64,000 nucleotides of DNA from Polietes domitor (GCA_947397865.1 OX377620.1:47543458-47607457), one strand, 5' to 3'. Shown: positions 21,275 through 35,088, counted from the stretch's first letter. The notes: a model not told the origin generated them from the sequence alone. Program-made: numbers and translations.

Positions 21275-23210
21275 AATCATAAAAATATGGTTTATTTTAT
21301 TTTTTTCCCAAAAATTATGATTTTTTTAAATTAATTTTTTCGTTTGTTTTATTTTGGTCTGTAATAAATATTTGATTTGAACGGGGATATTTTCCAGGCG
21401 CAAGACCATTTTGCTTTTATATTTTTTGAATGAAAATTTATTTACAAATGACATGGTCACATTTATTACTTTGCTGCACACATCATAATATCTGGCCCGT
21501 GAATAATTTAAGGTGTTTCAAATGTAATGTCAAACTTAGTATAACCACCCTATGTTGAATGATAAACAATTGATTAAAATATATCGACTCATTCCATGCT
21601 ACAGATTATTAGCAGTCTTCTCGATAATGATTGTAGCGGGCCTGAATTGAAACTCTGTAAACTGACTGTAAACTGAATTTCTAAATCAAATTTTTAAATT
21701 AAACTAAATCACTTCACCCTAATGTCTGTACATACATATATACCCGCAATGCTATGTGATTCTATGCATTTTGCAAAAGTTGTTTGCATTATTTTCTATT
21801 GACGATGTTGTTGTTGTTGATGATGGTGCTAGTGGTGGTGTTGGTGTTATGTTGCCTTATTTTCTATAAAATGCACGTTCATTTTCAACAATTTCAATTT
21901 TCGTTTCTAAAATTGTTTGAAGTCACTCAATTTAGTTTGGTGGTGATGCTGATGATGGCTGTGGTGTTCGGTGGCACGATTGTTGTTGCTATTGCTGTTG
22001 CTGATGTTGATGCTGATGCAGTTGCTGCATTCTGCAATTACGAATTTAGTTTGTCTGTGTGTTGGGTGAGTGTCCCACAGAGCGGCAATTTTCTGCTTTA
22101 TGGAGGGTTGGTAAGCCGAGCAAGTGGGGTGCTATAAAATAAACTTCGACGAAAACCCCCCGAAAAATAAGTAATTTTAAGTTTTATGTCATGTTTTGCA
22201 TACTGAAATAAAATAAAATGAAGCGACAAAAAATGCAAAAATAAAAACAAATTCTGTGTGAATGTGAAAGTGTTGTGGAAAACCCGGGTTTATTATTTGG
22301 ATGGGGTAATTGAAAATATTATTAAAATATTATATCATATGGTCTAGGGCTTTGTAAATATAATATAAAATTTAGCCTTGTCTTAATTATACGTTTGTCG
22401 AGCAAAATACAAAAGTGAAAGAAAGAAAGGCAGAAAATATTTAATTTTAAGACGGTTTTAAATCGAAAATTCATCTGAATACTATATAGGTGCGAAAGTT
22501 GGTTGACAGAAACTTACGCCTAATTTTGAGAATCTGGTGGCCAAGAACAATTTTTAATGAAAGGATATGTGAGATATCAGCCAGCTGTTATTTCAGAGAT
22601 AAAGAAGAGGAAGTATGGATGAATTAGGCATACCTTCAGAAACGGTTCACAATATAGCGCGTGCATATCTCATATGGAACCCACAAGACAGCAGAAAACA
22701 AAGAAAATATGTCTCCGAATATAAAGCTTAACAATGTTTGCATTCTTCTCAACAAAATGTCCAAATTTCCAATGAGGGGCAAATATGTTTCAAAATATGG
22801 ATTTTTTTTACTAAAGTGGTTGTCATTTAAAATAAAATATATTTTAGAAAATAAAACAAATTAATCTTTTATCTGTTGAAAAAAAAAAACATCGGTCTTA
22901 TACTTATCAACTCACTCAATGTTGTTATTCACCCATATGTAATAAATGAACTTATTCCAGACCATTTATAACCGTAACGTAACTGGAACGGATTTAGATC
23001 TCAACTTAATCATGAATTTTCTGAATTTTCCATGCATATATTAGCGTGCAATCGCTTGAAGATAGTCTCATTTTTTTTCTTGAGAAAAAATGACCAGGTT
23101 TCGTCAAATGGGTTCCACATAGACAAATTCTTAAAACTTGAAAAACTATTATAAAAGGAAATCGAATAAATATTGACAGCAAGTGGATTATATTTGTTAT
23201 CACTTTTATC
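21275..23210. other. Low-copy DNA with a trinucleotide-rich segment
   Basis: 21386-21480 is a diverged copy of the dispersed block seen at 7655. 21790-22050 is rich in GTTGTT, GATGAT and GCTGTT runs on the plus strand. The 117-codon open frame there (21784-22137) is mostly a translation of those runs. The rest is AT-rich with no recognised gene. Confidence 0.45.
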
Positions 23211-23214
23211 CATC

Positions 23215-25945
23215 TCTGTTTTTGGGCAGTATTTATTCAATTTTCTTTTGGTGGATATAGATAAATCTAAAATTGTAGTTACGAAATCCCCTGCACAGTC
23301 AAAGAAATGTGCTTGTCGAATTGACGATTTTAGCTGAACTCCCTTCGTATGTTACATTTTTTATCATTTTCTACACGGTTTCGAACAAAAAAATTACAAT
23401 CGCAACCTTTTATATCCTTGATCTCAGGTATTTAAATAAAGCCGCCCATTTCATAAGTTTTTGCACCAGTTTCTAGGGTTTGGGGTTTCCCGGACTTTTT
23501 TCATTTCCCGGGAAAACAGGAATGGAAAGTTTCATTCCCGGAAAAATTATTATTATTATTATTTATTTTAAGTATGTCCAATATGATTTAAAATGTCAAC
23601 ATTTAGTAACTGGTGTGTTATTTTAACCTATTAACGACCACCATACACGTCCGTGTACATGTACACTATGCCCGTGTACACTTTTTTTACAGCTTTTAAT
23701 ATGAATATAATTATTGATTATCAAACTATACGCCTGTTCGGTTGGGCTTACTAGCTTAATTTTTGTTTGGAATTTACTACTCTCATAATGTTGCTGTCAG
23801 ATTTTTCTTGTTGATTAATTTAAGAAAAAACCATGGATAAAAGTGTTGCCACCTTATCAAGTCTCTTAATTATAAGTGATCGAGAAGGACAATATAATAG
23901 AATAATAATCTAAATATAAATACTATTTATTATTGTAGTAATAAATAAAAAATAGGTTAAAATACTGACATATTACAAATTAGATCACAAGTGACTACAC
24001 TAGATTCAAAATTTAAAAATGATTAAGGAAACAAATAACTCGAAGAATTTTATGACGTAATTAATTTAGAAGATTCATATAGAAATTTACAGAAACAAAG
24101 TAAAATATTCTAAAATTAAACAACAAAGTAATATAAAAAATTAATATTAAATAAATAATTAATATTAAATAAATAATTATTATTAAATAAATAATTAGTT
24201 CTTACAAATGGTTATTTAAAAATAGCGTAGGATATATTTGTATTCATATATGATTTCACCAGGTGAAAAAATTTAAATGTATCCGAATTTTTAACAATTT
24301 CTTACTGGTTTCATATGTATGTATTGTAATTTATGAAGATTTTCGCCTTTTATTTTTTGGATTCTTCTAGAAAAACAAGAAATTTAAAGTATAAGTATTG
24401 ACATTATGTCAGTCATAGTATTGCCGGTATGATATTTTTATTTCACAATAAAGATCATGCAAATATACTCACAAAAAGTTTGTATTCCCCTAGCTGGGTT
24501 TCGCAAAAATGGGTACATAGCGATCTGTTTGTAGTAATAAACAAATACCCATTATTATTGTTAGTAATGTAAATATATGAATTTGAAATATATCTAAAAT
24601 TTCTAATTTATATAATAAATGTAAATTAATGCTCAAAATAATCAATAAAATATTTATTTAATATTTGCCGTATTCCCGGGAAATCAAAATTTTTTCCCGA
24701 TTCGGGAATTCCCGGACTCCAAACCCTACCTGTTTCCCAAAAATACAAATGTTGAAAAATCATAATAGGTAACATGTGTTCTCCCTAAAAGCTTGTACAT
24801 TATTTGGTACCTCGTTTATCCTTTTTCGTCCCGCATCCTCCTTATAAGTACAAATTGTGAAATATCCACTTATGTTCGCGTTTACGTAATTAAAGGACCA
24901 TTTTTATCCCTTTGTCCCGCGCACCCCTTTAAAGTACAAATTTCGAAAAATCCAATTAGAAATTCACACACCAAATATCACGACTACAGCTGCAATACTT
25001 AAATTGGTATCATTTTTATTCCTTTTGGTCCCGCTCACCCTTTAACGGTACACATTTCGATAAATTCAATTTTACTGTAGTGGGCAGAGGAATTTACATA
25101 CCAAAATTCACGTTCCTAGCTGCAATACTTTAGTTGGTACCATTTTTATTCCTTTTTGTCCCGGTCTCTACTTAAAAGTACAAATTCCAAAAAATACATT
25201 TATGTTGCGCGTCTACGTGGCCGGTAGAATGTATACGCAGAATTTCACGATCCTACCTACAATACTTCAGTTGGTACCTTTTTTATCCCTTTTTGTCCCG
25301 CTCACCCCTTATAAGTACAAAAAATTTACTTAGATTGCGCTTCTACATATCAAAATTTCACGATTCTAACAGCTGGTACCATTTTGTATCCCTTTTTGTA
25401 CCGTTCACCCTAAAAGTACAACAATGAATTTATATTGATTAGACGAATTTACATATCAAATTTCACAATTCTAGCTGTAATACTACAGTTGGTACCATTT
25501 TTATCCCATTTTGTTCCGCTCGCCCCTTAAAAGTAAAAATTTCGAAAAATGCATGTATGTCTACGTTGTCAGTGAAATGTAAATATTGTTTTTCGCGAAT
25601 ATAGCTACATTACTTAAAGTGGTACCATTTTTATCCCCTTTTGTCTCTTTCCTCCCTTAAAAGCACAAATTTCGAAAAATTCCTTTTTGTAGCTCATCTG
25701 CATGGTAGTAGAAGTCATGTTTCTAGCTACTGCCAGGAAGAAGGTTCGATGTTTTTTCCCTTTTTGGCCCATCTTACCCCCTAAAAGTTCGAATTTTGTG
25801 AAGCCCTTTCTAAGTCAGAGTTTCCGTCAGATTTGGAAACTACCCTGAACATTTTTTGACCCTGAACATTTCATGACCGTTTTCAGCCGTTTGGTCTGGG
25901 CGCTGATCAATGATAATTCAGGCAGTCAGTAACGCAATTTTATGT
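23215..25945 (+). repeat. Type 1a tandem array with hAT insertion
   Basis: Starts with the array-end module (TTCGAAACAAAAAA-type block near 23380) shared with 5180-5530. It is interrupted at 23474-24728 by a hAT-like element. From 24770 there are roughly eight units marked by GGTACCATTTTTATCCC. It ends near 25945 in TTTGGTCTGGGCGCTGATC and GGCAGTCAGTAACGC, the same right-end module as 61085-61165. Two array copies therefore share both boundaries and belong to one repeated element. Confidence 0.75.
23474..24728 (+). mobile_element. hAT-like non-autonomous element (1255 bp)
   Basis: Ends TAGGGTTTGG and CCAAACCCTA are perfect 10-base inverted repeats, with TTCCCGGG blocks just inside both ends. 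The flanking 8-mers CCAGTTTC (23466-23473) and CCTGTTTC (24729-24736) match at 7 of 8, as expected for an aged hAT duplication. The undisturbed site is visible in the other array copy near 5288 (complement reads CCTCTTTCCCAAAA). The interior is AT-rich, contains three 22-bp tandem copies near 24138-24200, and has no transposase. Confidence 0.7.
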
Positions 25946-26187
25946 ATTTATGTTGTAGATTTAAGATTTACCTATCTTAAACATAGTTTGCATATACATA
26001 TTAATGTTAATATGAAAATATTTTTACCACTTACAAATAAATAAACAATAAATAAAAAGTTTTTTCCTATTTTAATGGTTTTTTGTGCCTATTTAAAGAA
26101 AAAAGTTTTGTTTTAACTCTAAGAAGGTCAACATTTCTTAAATATTTTTCATTTTCAAATGTGCATTCCTTTCCTCATTATTAAAAA
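25946..26187. other. AT-rich spacer
   Basis: No recognisable element, gene or RNA. It separates a type 1a array from a family 1 element. Confidence 0.4.
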
Positions 26188-27724
26188 ACAAGTAAAAATT
26201 ACGTTAAGTTCGGCCAGGCCGAGCTTTATACACCCTCCACCTTGGATTGCATTCCACAGAGGCTGTCGATTTTCGTAGAAGTGCAGTAATATTACAGGAA
26301 AATATATTTTTTTAATAGCCAAACCAAAACAAATGCAAATATTGGAAAAATAATTTTACAAATAAATATAATATTTTTATTATTTCAAACCACGCTTATA
26401 AGACAAGGCTACCAATACGTCAATTCAAAAAATAATTATTCTGCTATTTATATTTTCAAAAAGCTTAAATACCATAAATATTGGTAGATAGTGGGCGCTT
26501 CAGTTGGTTGTATTTCCATTCTATTTTAATTCCAAAAGTACAAATTTTGAAAATCCATTATCAGACGTACATAGTGCAAAATAACCTAATTCCATTATTC
26601 AACCAATTATTGCCATAAAAGAAAAATAGGAATACATACAGAAAAATGGGAAAACATTTACATTTACATTTGCAGTCAGAGGAATGTTTACACCGAATTC
26701 CATGATTCCAGCTGCGGTCATTTGGTTGGTACCATTTTTACCCCCTTAAGAGTACGACTATATAAAATCTTTTTATTTGACGTTTCTACCCAATTAGAAT
26801 TTCATCATTCTAGCTGTAGTCGTTTAGTTAGTACTATTTTTATCCCTCTGTACTATTTGTATCCCCTGAAAGTACGAATTTCGAATTCAATTTTTCCATT
26901 TTGACCCCAAAAAGTACGAATTTCGAAAAATCCGTGTCTACGCAGTCAGATGAATGTATACTCCGAATTCCATGACTCTAGCTGCGGTCAGTTCGTTGGT
27001 ACTATTTTTATCCCCTTTTTCCGTTTTAATCCCAAAAAGTACGAATTTCGAAAAACCCGTTTAGTTTACGTGCGTAGAGGAATGCATGCACCGAATTTCA
27101 TTATTCTAGGTGCAGCCGTTTGGTTAGTACCATTTTTTATCCCTCTGCTCCCATTTCACCCCTTAAAAGTACGAATTTGGAAAAAATACTTTTATATTTT
27201 GTATCTACTCTATTACAGGTATGTACACACAGAATTTCGTGTTTCTAGCTGTTGTCGTTTAATATGTACCATTTTTATCCCTTTTTGCCCTATTTCAGCC
27301 CCTACAAATAAGAATCACTTTATGGTGCACGTTTTTGTTATCGGGGGAATGCGCATACCCAATATCAAGTAACTACATGCAGACATATTGAAAAAATATG
27401 CTGAAATACTCTAAAATATTAGGGATTATTATGGATATTTTTAGTCCTTGTTAGGGAAAACGTTTGCGCTTTGGGCCGATTTCGCCCTGTTTCACTCCCA
27501 AACGATCTACGACTATAAGACGCATTTATGGAAAATTTGAACGTTCTAGCTCCTTTCGTTTAGATGCTAGCGTGCTTTCAACAGACGGACGGACGGACAT
27601 GGCTAGATCGTCTTAGAATTTTATGACGATCAAGAATATATATACTTTATAGGGTCTCAGGTCGATATTTCAAGGTGTTACAAACGGAATGACAAAGTTA
27701 GTATACCCTGGAGGTGGAGGGTAA
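26188..27724 (-). mobile_element. Family 1 HINE-like element C
   Basis: ACAAGT at 26188, imperfect hairpin (TTCGGCCAGGCCGAGC), CACCCTCCACC, AT-rich segment, tandem block about 26680-27330, leader, and the terminal GGTGGAGGGTA near 27722. The open frames 26722-27372 are repeat-unit translations. In the 5' leader the usual CCCCCATCC stretch is shortened to TATACCCTGGAGG. Confidence 0.75.
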
Positions 27725-29484
27725 AAAAATCACAATGAACGGTACGAACCCTTTAAAACAGAAAATTCTTTATTTTATTTTGCAATCAGAGACGAGCCAA
27801 AATTTGTGTGATCGTTAGTCATTAAATTACTGATAATTCTCAGGATGTGTTTTCAAATGAAATTAAGGCTGGGCAAGGTAGGTAGGAAAATTAGTGAACT
27901 TCTAGGTAAGATTGAATTGAATTTGAGGAAAATCGATTACAATTTGTGGTTTCTAGAGTGGAAAAAGTAAAACCGCAAACTTACTTGGGCCAATTTTTGT
28001 TAGGATCGGACAATCGGAATAGATGGACAAACAGACAGACGAACATTGCTAAATCGACTCAGAAAGTGATTCTAAGCCGATCTGTATAACAAACAAATGC
28101 ACAAAGACATAATACCCTAGTGGGTGGAATAAAAAAGGACGTCTGAGAAACAATAAATCGATTAACCGGTTTTAATATTCCCATATTCGGTTGTGATATT
28201 TCTCCGTTCCATGGACACGAAAGAATATACTAAAAAGTGAGTGGAGTTACCATTTCATTGCCGATATTTGTTCTTCTTCATAAAATATTGTTGTTGTTGA
28301 TACGCTCTGCCATTTGTTGGACTGGGAATTTGCTTTGGTTAGCTCGGATTGTTTTTGTTGTTGCTGGTTGTTGGTTTGATTCTTTTGCTGCTGTAGTGTG
28401 TTTGACTGTATTGCTTCAGCAGTTGCTGTTGCCTGCTAATGATGATGATGACAACGATGGTGCCGTTGATGATGACTGTTTGTTTGTTGTTTGTCCATCG
28501 TCATTTGATAGGATCCTTTAAATTGTGGCATTGAAACGGATTTTTATACAAATATTTATTCGCAACAACAAAATCAAAATCAACACGAACACAATTTTAT
28601 AATTAAAAAGTTTTTGTCTTTGTCTTTGTTGCTATTGCGATTGTTGTTGTTGTCATTACATTATCAAAATGTTTGAGATTTTTCCTGGTAAGAAGATTTA
28701 CGATTTCCATTTCTTCTTTGAATTTTTAACGTTAAAACTTAAAGAGTTGTTTTAATTTTATGGCTTTTGGGTGTGATTGGAATGAGTCGTCCATCGTTCC
28801 TGAACGGAGTAATGTCTCAATTGAAGCGTCCATATTTCTGTCTTGACTAGATTTAGTTTAATGTCATAGTCCTAAAACGTCCTATAGGGCTATACATTTA
28901 TAATAAAAAGTAAAGAATTGTTGTAAAGTTGTAAAAGCTAAGAGTTTAACGTCTGGGTTATCTAAGCTTGCGGTACTGCTACATATCTCTGGTTGAACAA
29001 TTTTACGGAGAATATAAAAAAGCCTGTCCTGTGTTAATGAGATAATTTAAGTTGGTTCCTTAAGCGTCATTCTCGGAGGAAGGATGCTCAAACTTGTGCG
29101 CAGCGAAGAAAGAGCAAAAGTGAAAAAGATACTCATCTTGTGAAAAACATACTATCGGAAGTTGTGAAAAATTGGATCTTCGCTAATGTATTTAACATGG
29201 AGTTGTCACACGAGGAATGTCCACTATTTTGAAATTTTTAAATGATACGCGCCTTCACCAGATTTCATTTAAATTTTCTATCATCTAAAACACTCTCAAT
29301 GACTTTACAAAGTTTTTTACCAAATCTGGATGACTAAAAATGGCAAGGAATACACTGACACAGCACTGTGTCAAATTTGACCAATTGTGAAATTTTTGGG
29401 CTCCAGGTCTATATGCTATATATCATAATATTGACCGATGTGATTTAGCTTTCATAATAGATATTTCTATATGAAATATATCTT
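27725..29484. other. Low-copy DNA with a family 2 fragment
   Basis: 28005-28135 is the leader end of a family 2 element (GCACAAAGACATAATACCC, GTGGGTGGAATAAAA). 28270-28500 is rich in TTGTTG and GATGAT runs, which create a 94-codon plus-strand open frame without a recognisable domain. The rest shows nothing I can identify. Confidence 0.4.
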
Positions 29485-31391
29485 TTTATACCCTCCACCT
29501 CCAGGATGGGGGTATATTCACTTTGTCATTCCGTTTGTAACACCTTAAAATATTCATCGGAGACCCCATAAAGTATATATATTCTGCGTCGTGGTAAAAT
29601 TCTAAGACGATATAGCCATGTCCGTCTGTCTGTCTGTTGAAAGCACGCTAGCTTCCGAACGAAATGAGCTAGGAGGTTCAAATTTTCCCTAAATGTGTCT
29701 TATGGTTGCAGATCGGTTGGGTTTGAAAGTGGGCGACATCGGCCCAGAGGGAAATTTTTTCCCTCACAAGGACTGAAAATACCCCTAAATTTAGAGTATT
29801 TCAGCCTGCTTTTTGTATATGTCAGCTTGAATTTACTTGATACTTGGAATGAACATTCCCCTTATAGCATAAAAGCGCGCCGTAATTGAATCTTATTTGT
29901 AGGGGACGAAATGAGGCAAAAAAGGGATAAAAATGGTACATATTAAACGATAACAGATAGAAACACGAAATTTGGTGTGTACATTCATCTAATTGAGTAG
30001 ATACATAATGTACAATTATTTTTTCAAAATTCGTACTTTTAAGGGGTAAACTTGGAATAGAGGGATAAAAATGGTACCAACCATACGGCTGCATCTAGAA
30101 TAATGAAATTTGATATATACATTCCTCTGATTGCGTAGACACGTAAAATAAAAGAATTTTCCACAATTCGTACTTTTTGGGGTTCAAATGGAAAAAGGGG
30201 ATAAAAATAGTACCTACCAAATGACCGCAGCTGGAATCATGGAATTCGGAGTATACATTCCTCTGACTGCGTAGACACGAAAAATAAAACATTTTTTTTC
30301 CAAATTCGTACTTTCAAGGGATACAATGGCTACAGGGGATAAAAATAGTACCACCTAAACGAATACAGCTAGAACGACGAAATTCGGTGTGCATCCCTCT
30401 AATTATGTAAATACGTAAAATAAAGAGATTTTAGATAGTCGTACTCATGAGGGGGCAAAATTGGAAAAAGGGGATAAAAATGGTGCCAACAAAATGGTAC
30501 TTTATTTTGTTGCTTTTAAGACAAAAACATGGTAGAATCATGAAGTTGTCTTATACTGCGTACGTGAGAGATAAGGTATTTTCAAAATTTATACTTTTGA
30601 AATTACAACAAACCAAACGACTGTTGCTGAAAATACACTCTCTATTTACCAATATTTAGGGTATTTATGATTACTCCCTTATATTTACTTTATGAATTGA
30701 AGTATTATTTCCATTATATATATATACATAGTATACAAATATTGGCTTAGCCTTGGCTTATTAATTAAATTTCTGATTTTCAAACAGTTAAAATTTGTTG
30801 CCTCTTGTAGCTTGGAAGCACCACAAAGAAAATAAAAGTTTTAGCTTGCGAAATGGGACAAAAAGGGATAAAATATAGTACCAATGATACGGCAACAGCT
30901 AGAATCATATATATATAAAAGGGAGGGATAAAAATGGGACCTACCAAACTGCTGAAGTTGAAATCATGAAATTCGGTGTATACATTCTGACTATGCAGGG
31001 TTTTTTCGAAATTTGTAAATTTGGTCGGGGAATGGGGCGGATGGGGATATCTTTAAAATTTATACTTTTCTTATCACTTTGTCTGTATCTGAAAATGCTT
31101 CTCCCTAATGGCGACTGACAATCGCCTAATATTTTCGGCATGTTCACTTTCACAATTACAGCATTGTATTTATTTATTGTAGTAGATTTTAAACAGTGCG
31201 CATAAGTATACATTATAGTTTGAAATAGAAAACAAATATAGTAATGTGCATAAAAATATCACAATTTTCGTAATATGGTTCTGTTCTTCTATGTCGACAT
31301 CCTTTAATCTGCTGGTAATACTGTGGAATGCACTCCGTGGTGGAGGGTATATAAGATTCGGCCCGGCCGAACTTAACGCCTTCTTACTTGT
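29485..31391 (+). mobile_element. Family 1 HINE-like element D
   Basis: TATACCCTCCACC at 29487, leader, tandem block about 29900-30460, a pre-terminal segment, then a second short tandem stretch (30850-31080). GGTGGAGGGTATA follows at 31338-31351, then the hairpin at about 31354-31372, and ACTTGT ends at 31391. The double tandem block mirrors the organisation of element B, which suggests a shared composite subfamily. Confidence 0.75.
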
Positions 31392-31495
31392 TTTCACTTG
31401 TTATATGCAAATAATTTACTTGAATAAGTTGAATTTAACTAAAACTTATGACAATTCAAATAAACGATGATTGCTATATAAAATAATATTTGAAG

Positions 31496-31539
31496 TATTT
31501 AAGAAATAAGACTGTTTGTCTAGTCTTATTTCTTAAATA
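31496..31539 (+). repeat. Perfect 18-bp inverted repeat with 8-base loop
   Basis: Arm TATTTAAGAAATAAGACT at 31496-31513, loop at 31514-31521, perfectly complementary arm at 31522-31539. It is too short for a typical pre-miRNA and has no T-tract after it. It could be the remnant of a small MITE or a cruciform-forming site. Confidence 0.8.
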
Positions 31540-31809
31540 ATTATTAATACGATAATTGATTCATAGCAAAACATTATTTAGGATATTTTAACTTAAAAAT
31601 TAGTTTTCTCTTCTTTAATATTTGTAAATAAAATTGTGTCAAGTTCTTCATACATTGAAATATTCAGTATGTTTTGAAAATACTTGCACAGTAGTCTATG
31701 AGTCAATTACTCCATTTTATTTGCTGAAAATACTTCAACTTATTTCTAAAATATACAACTCAATGAAATGTTTGAAAGTTGGCATGTGTGCTTTATAACT
31801 TTTTAAAAA

Positions 31810-32030
31810 CGGATATTCGGCAAGTGAGTTGTGCTTCTCGGTTCGTTTGTGAGAATCATTAGCTTAAAGAGGCCGGGTATGTTGTTGAAAAGTCGCTTCG
31901 AAGCCACCTGAACGAAACCTTTGACAGGGTGGAAATCTTCACCATGTAGTTTGTAAATAAATTTGCTTTGTATTAAATATAGATGCAAAATGATCTTGAG
32001 CCAGGACAATATCCCAGTTCAAATCAAATA
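31810..32030 (-). repeat. Dispersed block, copy 2
   Basis: Complement of the block at 7655-7800 with a partly different middle. It shares the MSWLK...ILHLYLI frame on the minus strand (start 32009) and the segment GCGACTTTTCAACA. Probably a fragment of an unidentified element. Confidence 0.55.
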
Positions 32031-32794
32031 TAGCCCCCCTACGAATTTAACTCCCGATTGGACTCTTTTCACTCTAGATACAACATAACTTTAAACATAT
32101 TTTCTTCGAAATTGACAAAACATCTTGTATTGCAACTAAAAACACCCATGGTGAAAATGGGTCAGATCGGTTCAGATTTATATATAGCTCCCATACAAAT
32201 TTCGCTTCCACTCCGATACCACATTTTTTTTATCAGATTGTCTTCAAATTAAAAAAAAATCTTATATTTAACCTAGGAACTCATCTGGTGAAAATAGGTC
32301 AGATCGGTTCAGATTTATATATAGCTCCCACACAAATTTCATTCCCAATTTGACTTTTCCGCTCTAGAAACCATATATTTTATCAGGTTGTCTTCAAATT
32401 TGGCAAAACATCTTATACTTAAAATAGGAACACTTCTGACGAAAATAGGTCGGTTCGGTTCAGATTTATATATCTCCCATTTTAATTGCGCTTCCGATTT
32501 GACTCTTTCTGCATTAGAAACCATATTTTAAAACAGATCATCTTCAAATCTTGCAAAATATCTTATATTTCAACTAGAAGTACCCATGGTGAAGATGGGT
32601 CAGATCGGTTCAGATTTATATATAGCTCCCACACAAATTTCACTCCCGATTTGACTTTTTCCGGTCCGGAAACCATTTATTTTCACCGAATTTCTTCAAA
32701 TTGAGCATAACGCGATATAGTTGAATTGGAAGAACCTATTGTGAAAGTGGGTCACTCATTCTTTATTCTTCGACTTTAGCCTTTCCTTACTTGT
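32031..32794 (+). mobile_element. Family 2 HINE-like element, 5' truncated
   Basis: About five tandem units of about 125 bp (GATCGGTTCAGATTTATATATAGC, GATTTGACTTTTTCC). The terminal CGACTTTAGCCTTTCCTTACTTGT ends at 32794. The leader and 5' subterminal repeat are missing. No coding sequence. Confidence 0.65.
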
Positions 32795-34599
32795 TATCGG
32801 TTTTAGTAAATGATCATTCTGACGATTTTTTTACTGAAACTTTTATTGATTTTGTAAATTTTATATAATCACATTAATTGATCATTTCGAAAATCAAAAT
32901 GAAGGATATAAATTTGTAGAAACTCTATTCTAAATATATCAGGACGTTTGCGTACCACTTCAATATTTTAAAAGTGATTGAACTTACCTTCAAAACAAGT
33001 CGTAAAACATTAAAACTGGTACAGTATTTCAAGCGATTGGAAGAACACATGTTTTTAAAAAAATCATAAAATATTATGGGTATTTTCAGTCCTTGTGAAT
33101 GTGCAATCATAACCGATCTACAACTATAAGACGTATTCATGCAAAATTTGGACTTCCAAGCGCCTTTCATTTAGATGCTAGCGTGCTTTTAATAGACGGA
33201 CGGACAGATGGAAGGACATGACTAGATCGTCATATAATTTTATGACGATAAAGAATATATATACCTAATAGGGTCTCAAGATGTTACGAAGGGAATGACA
33301 AACTTATACCCCCATCCTGGAAGTGGGGGGTGTAAATATATATGTTTAAATACATATGTAATTTAATTAATTTGTTTATATTTTTATTTTTTAACAAAGT
33401 TTCTTCAAATAAGTATGAATTGTAGGATTTTTTTACTACAATATATTTTATATTTTTTACATTAAAAATCGACAAAACCATTTCAGGACCACTGTGTGTT
33501 GTCTCTGAATGTGTGCACCGACATCACTGTCATTAGACCGGATATAGCCTCAAAAATATTCCCAAGCATTCAACACACTTCCAGTTCGCCATAAATTGAA
33601 AGATTTACAATACTTTAGTTAAATCCACAAACCTCTGACAACAACGCTAATGATTCAATTATTAAACCATTATATCGAATGAATTATTTAAAGGCACAAA
33701 TTGCCGCAAACATTTCAATGGCAACCGCGCGTGTATTTTGCCACAACACTGCCGCCTTAAAATCAAAGCCGTTGCCATCACACTGCCGCTGCTGCTGTCA
33801 GTCGTCGTCTCCTCCTCACCACACAACAAATCGTTTAATCATTGCGCTCCTTGGAATGGTATGAATGGAACTTACTTTCTATAAAATATTAATCAAGTTC
33901 ACCCCATCGGTTTAACGGAAATTTTAACATTTGGCTCCGAAGGGCCGCGGAACAAATCACTGAAATCTCGCTTTGCTGACCGCAAAATGTAACGGTTTTT
34001 TCTCGGATCCAATCCAGCATCAGGGTATGTATATGTACATTTCTCCCTCGAATGGTAATTACAGTTGTGGTCTCATTACCAAATCAAATTGATTTTCCGG
34101 AGGGGTGGGGGGAGGTGGGAACTTTTGAAGTGTGCTGGCTGTGCTGGTTGTGGTGCTGCTGTGCCATCATCGTTTTCAACGCTTCATCTCTTCATCGCTT
34201 CCTTGTTTTCTCGTTTCATTTTCATTTCATCGGTATTTGAATTAAGAGCGGTTTTTGAGGCTTCTATTAATTAATGTATTTTATTTATTCGCAGGTTTTT
34301 TATTTGCATTTCTCCCATCGCCAAGTACATGGAATAAATAAAGTTAATGTTGGCTAAACAGCTGGGGGAAAATATTTAGTTTATTATTGTGTAATTTATG
34401 TTCAATTTTGTCTTATTCAAAAGAAATTTAAATATCTTTTGGGTGGTTGAAGAATGTTTTCCAGCAGCACGTTGTCTCCATATGAATTTAAATTTAATGA
34501 TTTTATATCAGGCCGGGTCGAATCTCATATCCCAAAATTTCATTTTGCTCTTTTATTTTGTTTTATATTTTAGTAACTGTCATCATAAAAAGGAAGCAA
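32795..34599. other. Low-copy DNA with a family 1 leader fragment
   Basis: 33060-33335 is a family 1 leader in minus orientation ending in CCCCATCCTGGAAGTGGGGGG. 33480-34330 is more GC-balanced, with GCTGCTGCTG-like runs, and resembles host intergenic or intronic DNA. No exon can be supported. Confidence 0.4.
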
Positions 34600-35085
34600 T
34601 GCCTACTTGAGTATGTAGAAAGGGATTTAAGTCTGGCTGGGCCGGAACTTAGTATTAGCGGCAAATTAAATGCTGCCGACTTTAAGTAGAACTGCTTTAA
34701 CATATTTGTAAAATTATACTATTTTTTACACCCTCACTCTACAGAGTCCCAAATGATATATAAACCTTCATTTGGTGCAGAAAAAAGTGTAACACATTGA
34801 AGGAGTGACGTAAGACCCTAAGTATGTTTGTAGCAAATCCGATTCACGACTTTTTATGTTGTTTGAGCCATGCCCGTCCGTTCGTCCGTCCGGCTGGCTG
34901 GTGTACAAGATTACTCTCGAAAGGAGTTAAGGAATTAATTCAAACTTTGCACATGGTAATATTTTTCCCAAACTTAGTTTAAGTTCGAAGCTGGGCGAAA
35001 TTGTCACGTCCCTTCTGGTACCTCCCACACAAATAGTCCATATAATAAGGTCCCTAGGGATACAATTAAAATATTTGGAGCTAAT
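34600..35085 (-). repeat. Degenerate HINE-like copy, third family
   Basis: TTTAAGTCTGGCTGGGCCGG near 34627 resembles the hairpin region. ACACCCTCACTCTACAGAG follows at 34729, then a leader with CATGCCCGTCCG. The layout is like families 1 and 2 but the sequence is different; there is no tandem block. Confidence 0.45.
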
Positions 35086-35088
35086 AAT

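Noticed and set aside
21784..22137. 117-codon frame rich in Val, Leu and Ala
   Set aside because: The composition comes from GTTGTT, GATGAT and GCTGTT runs. There is no recognisable domain or splice structure.
26722..27372. 140-codon and neighbouring open frames
   Set aside because: They lie wholly inside family 1 tandem units and repeat the same peptide pieces seen at 44286-44774 and 29822-30292.
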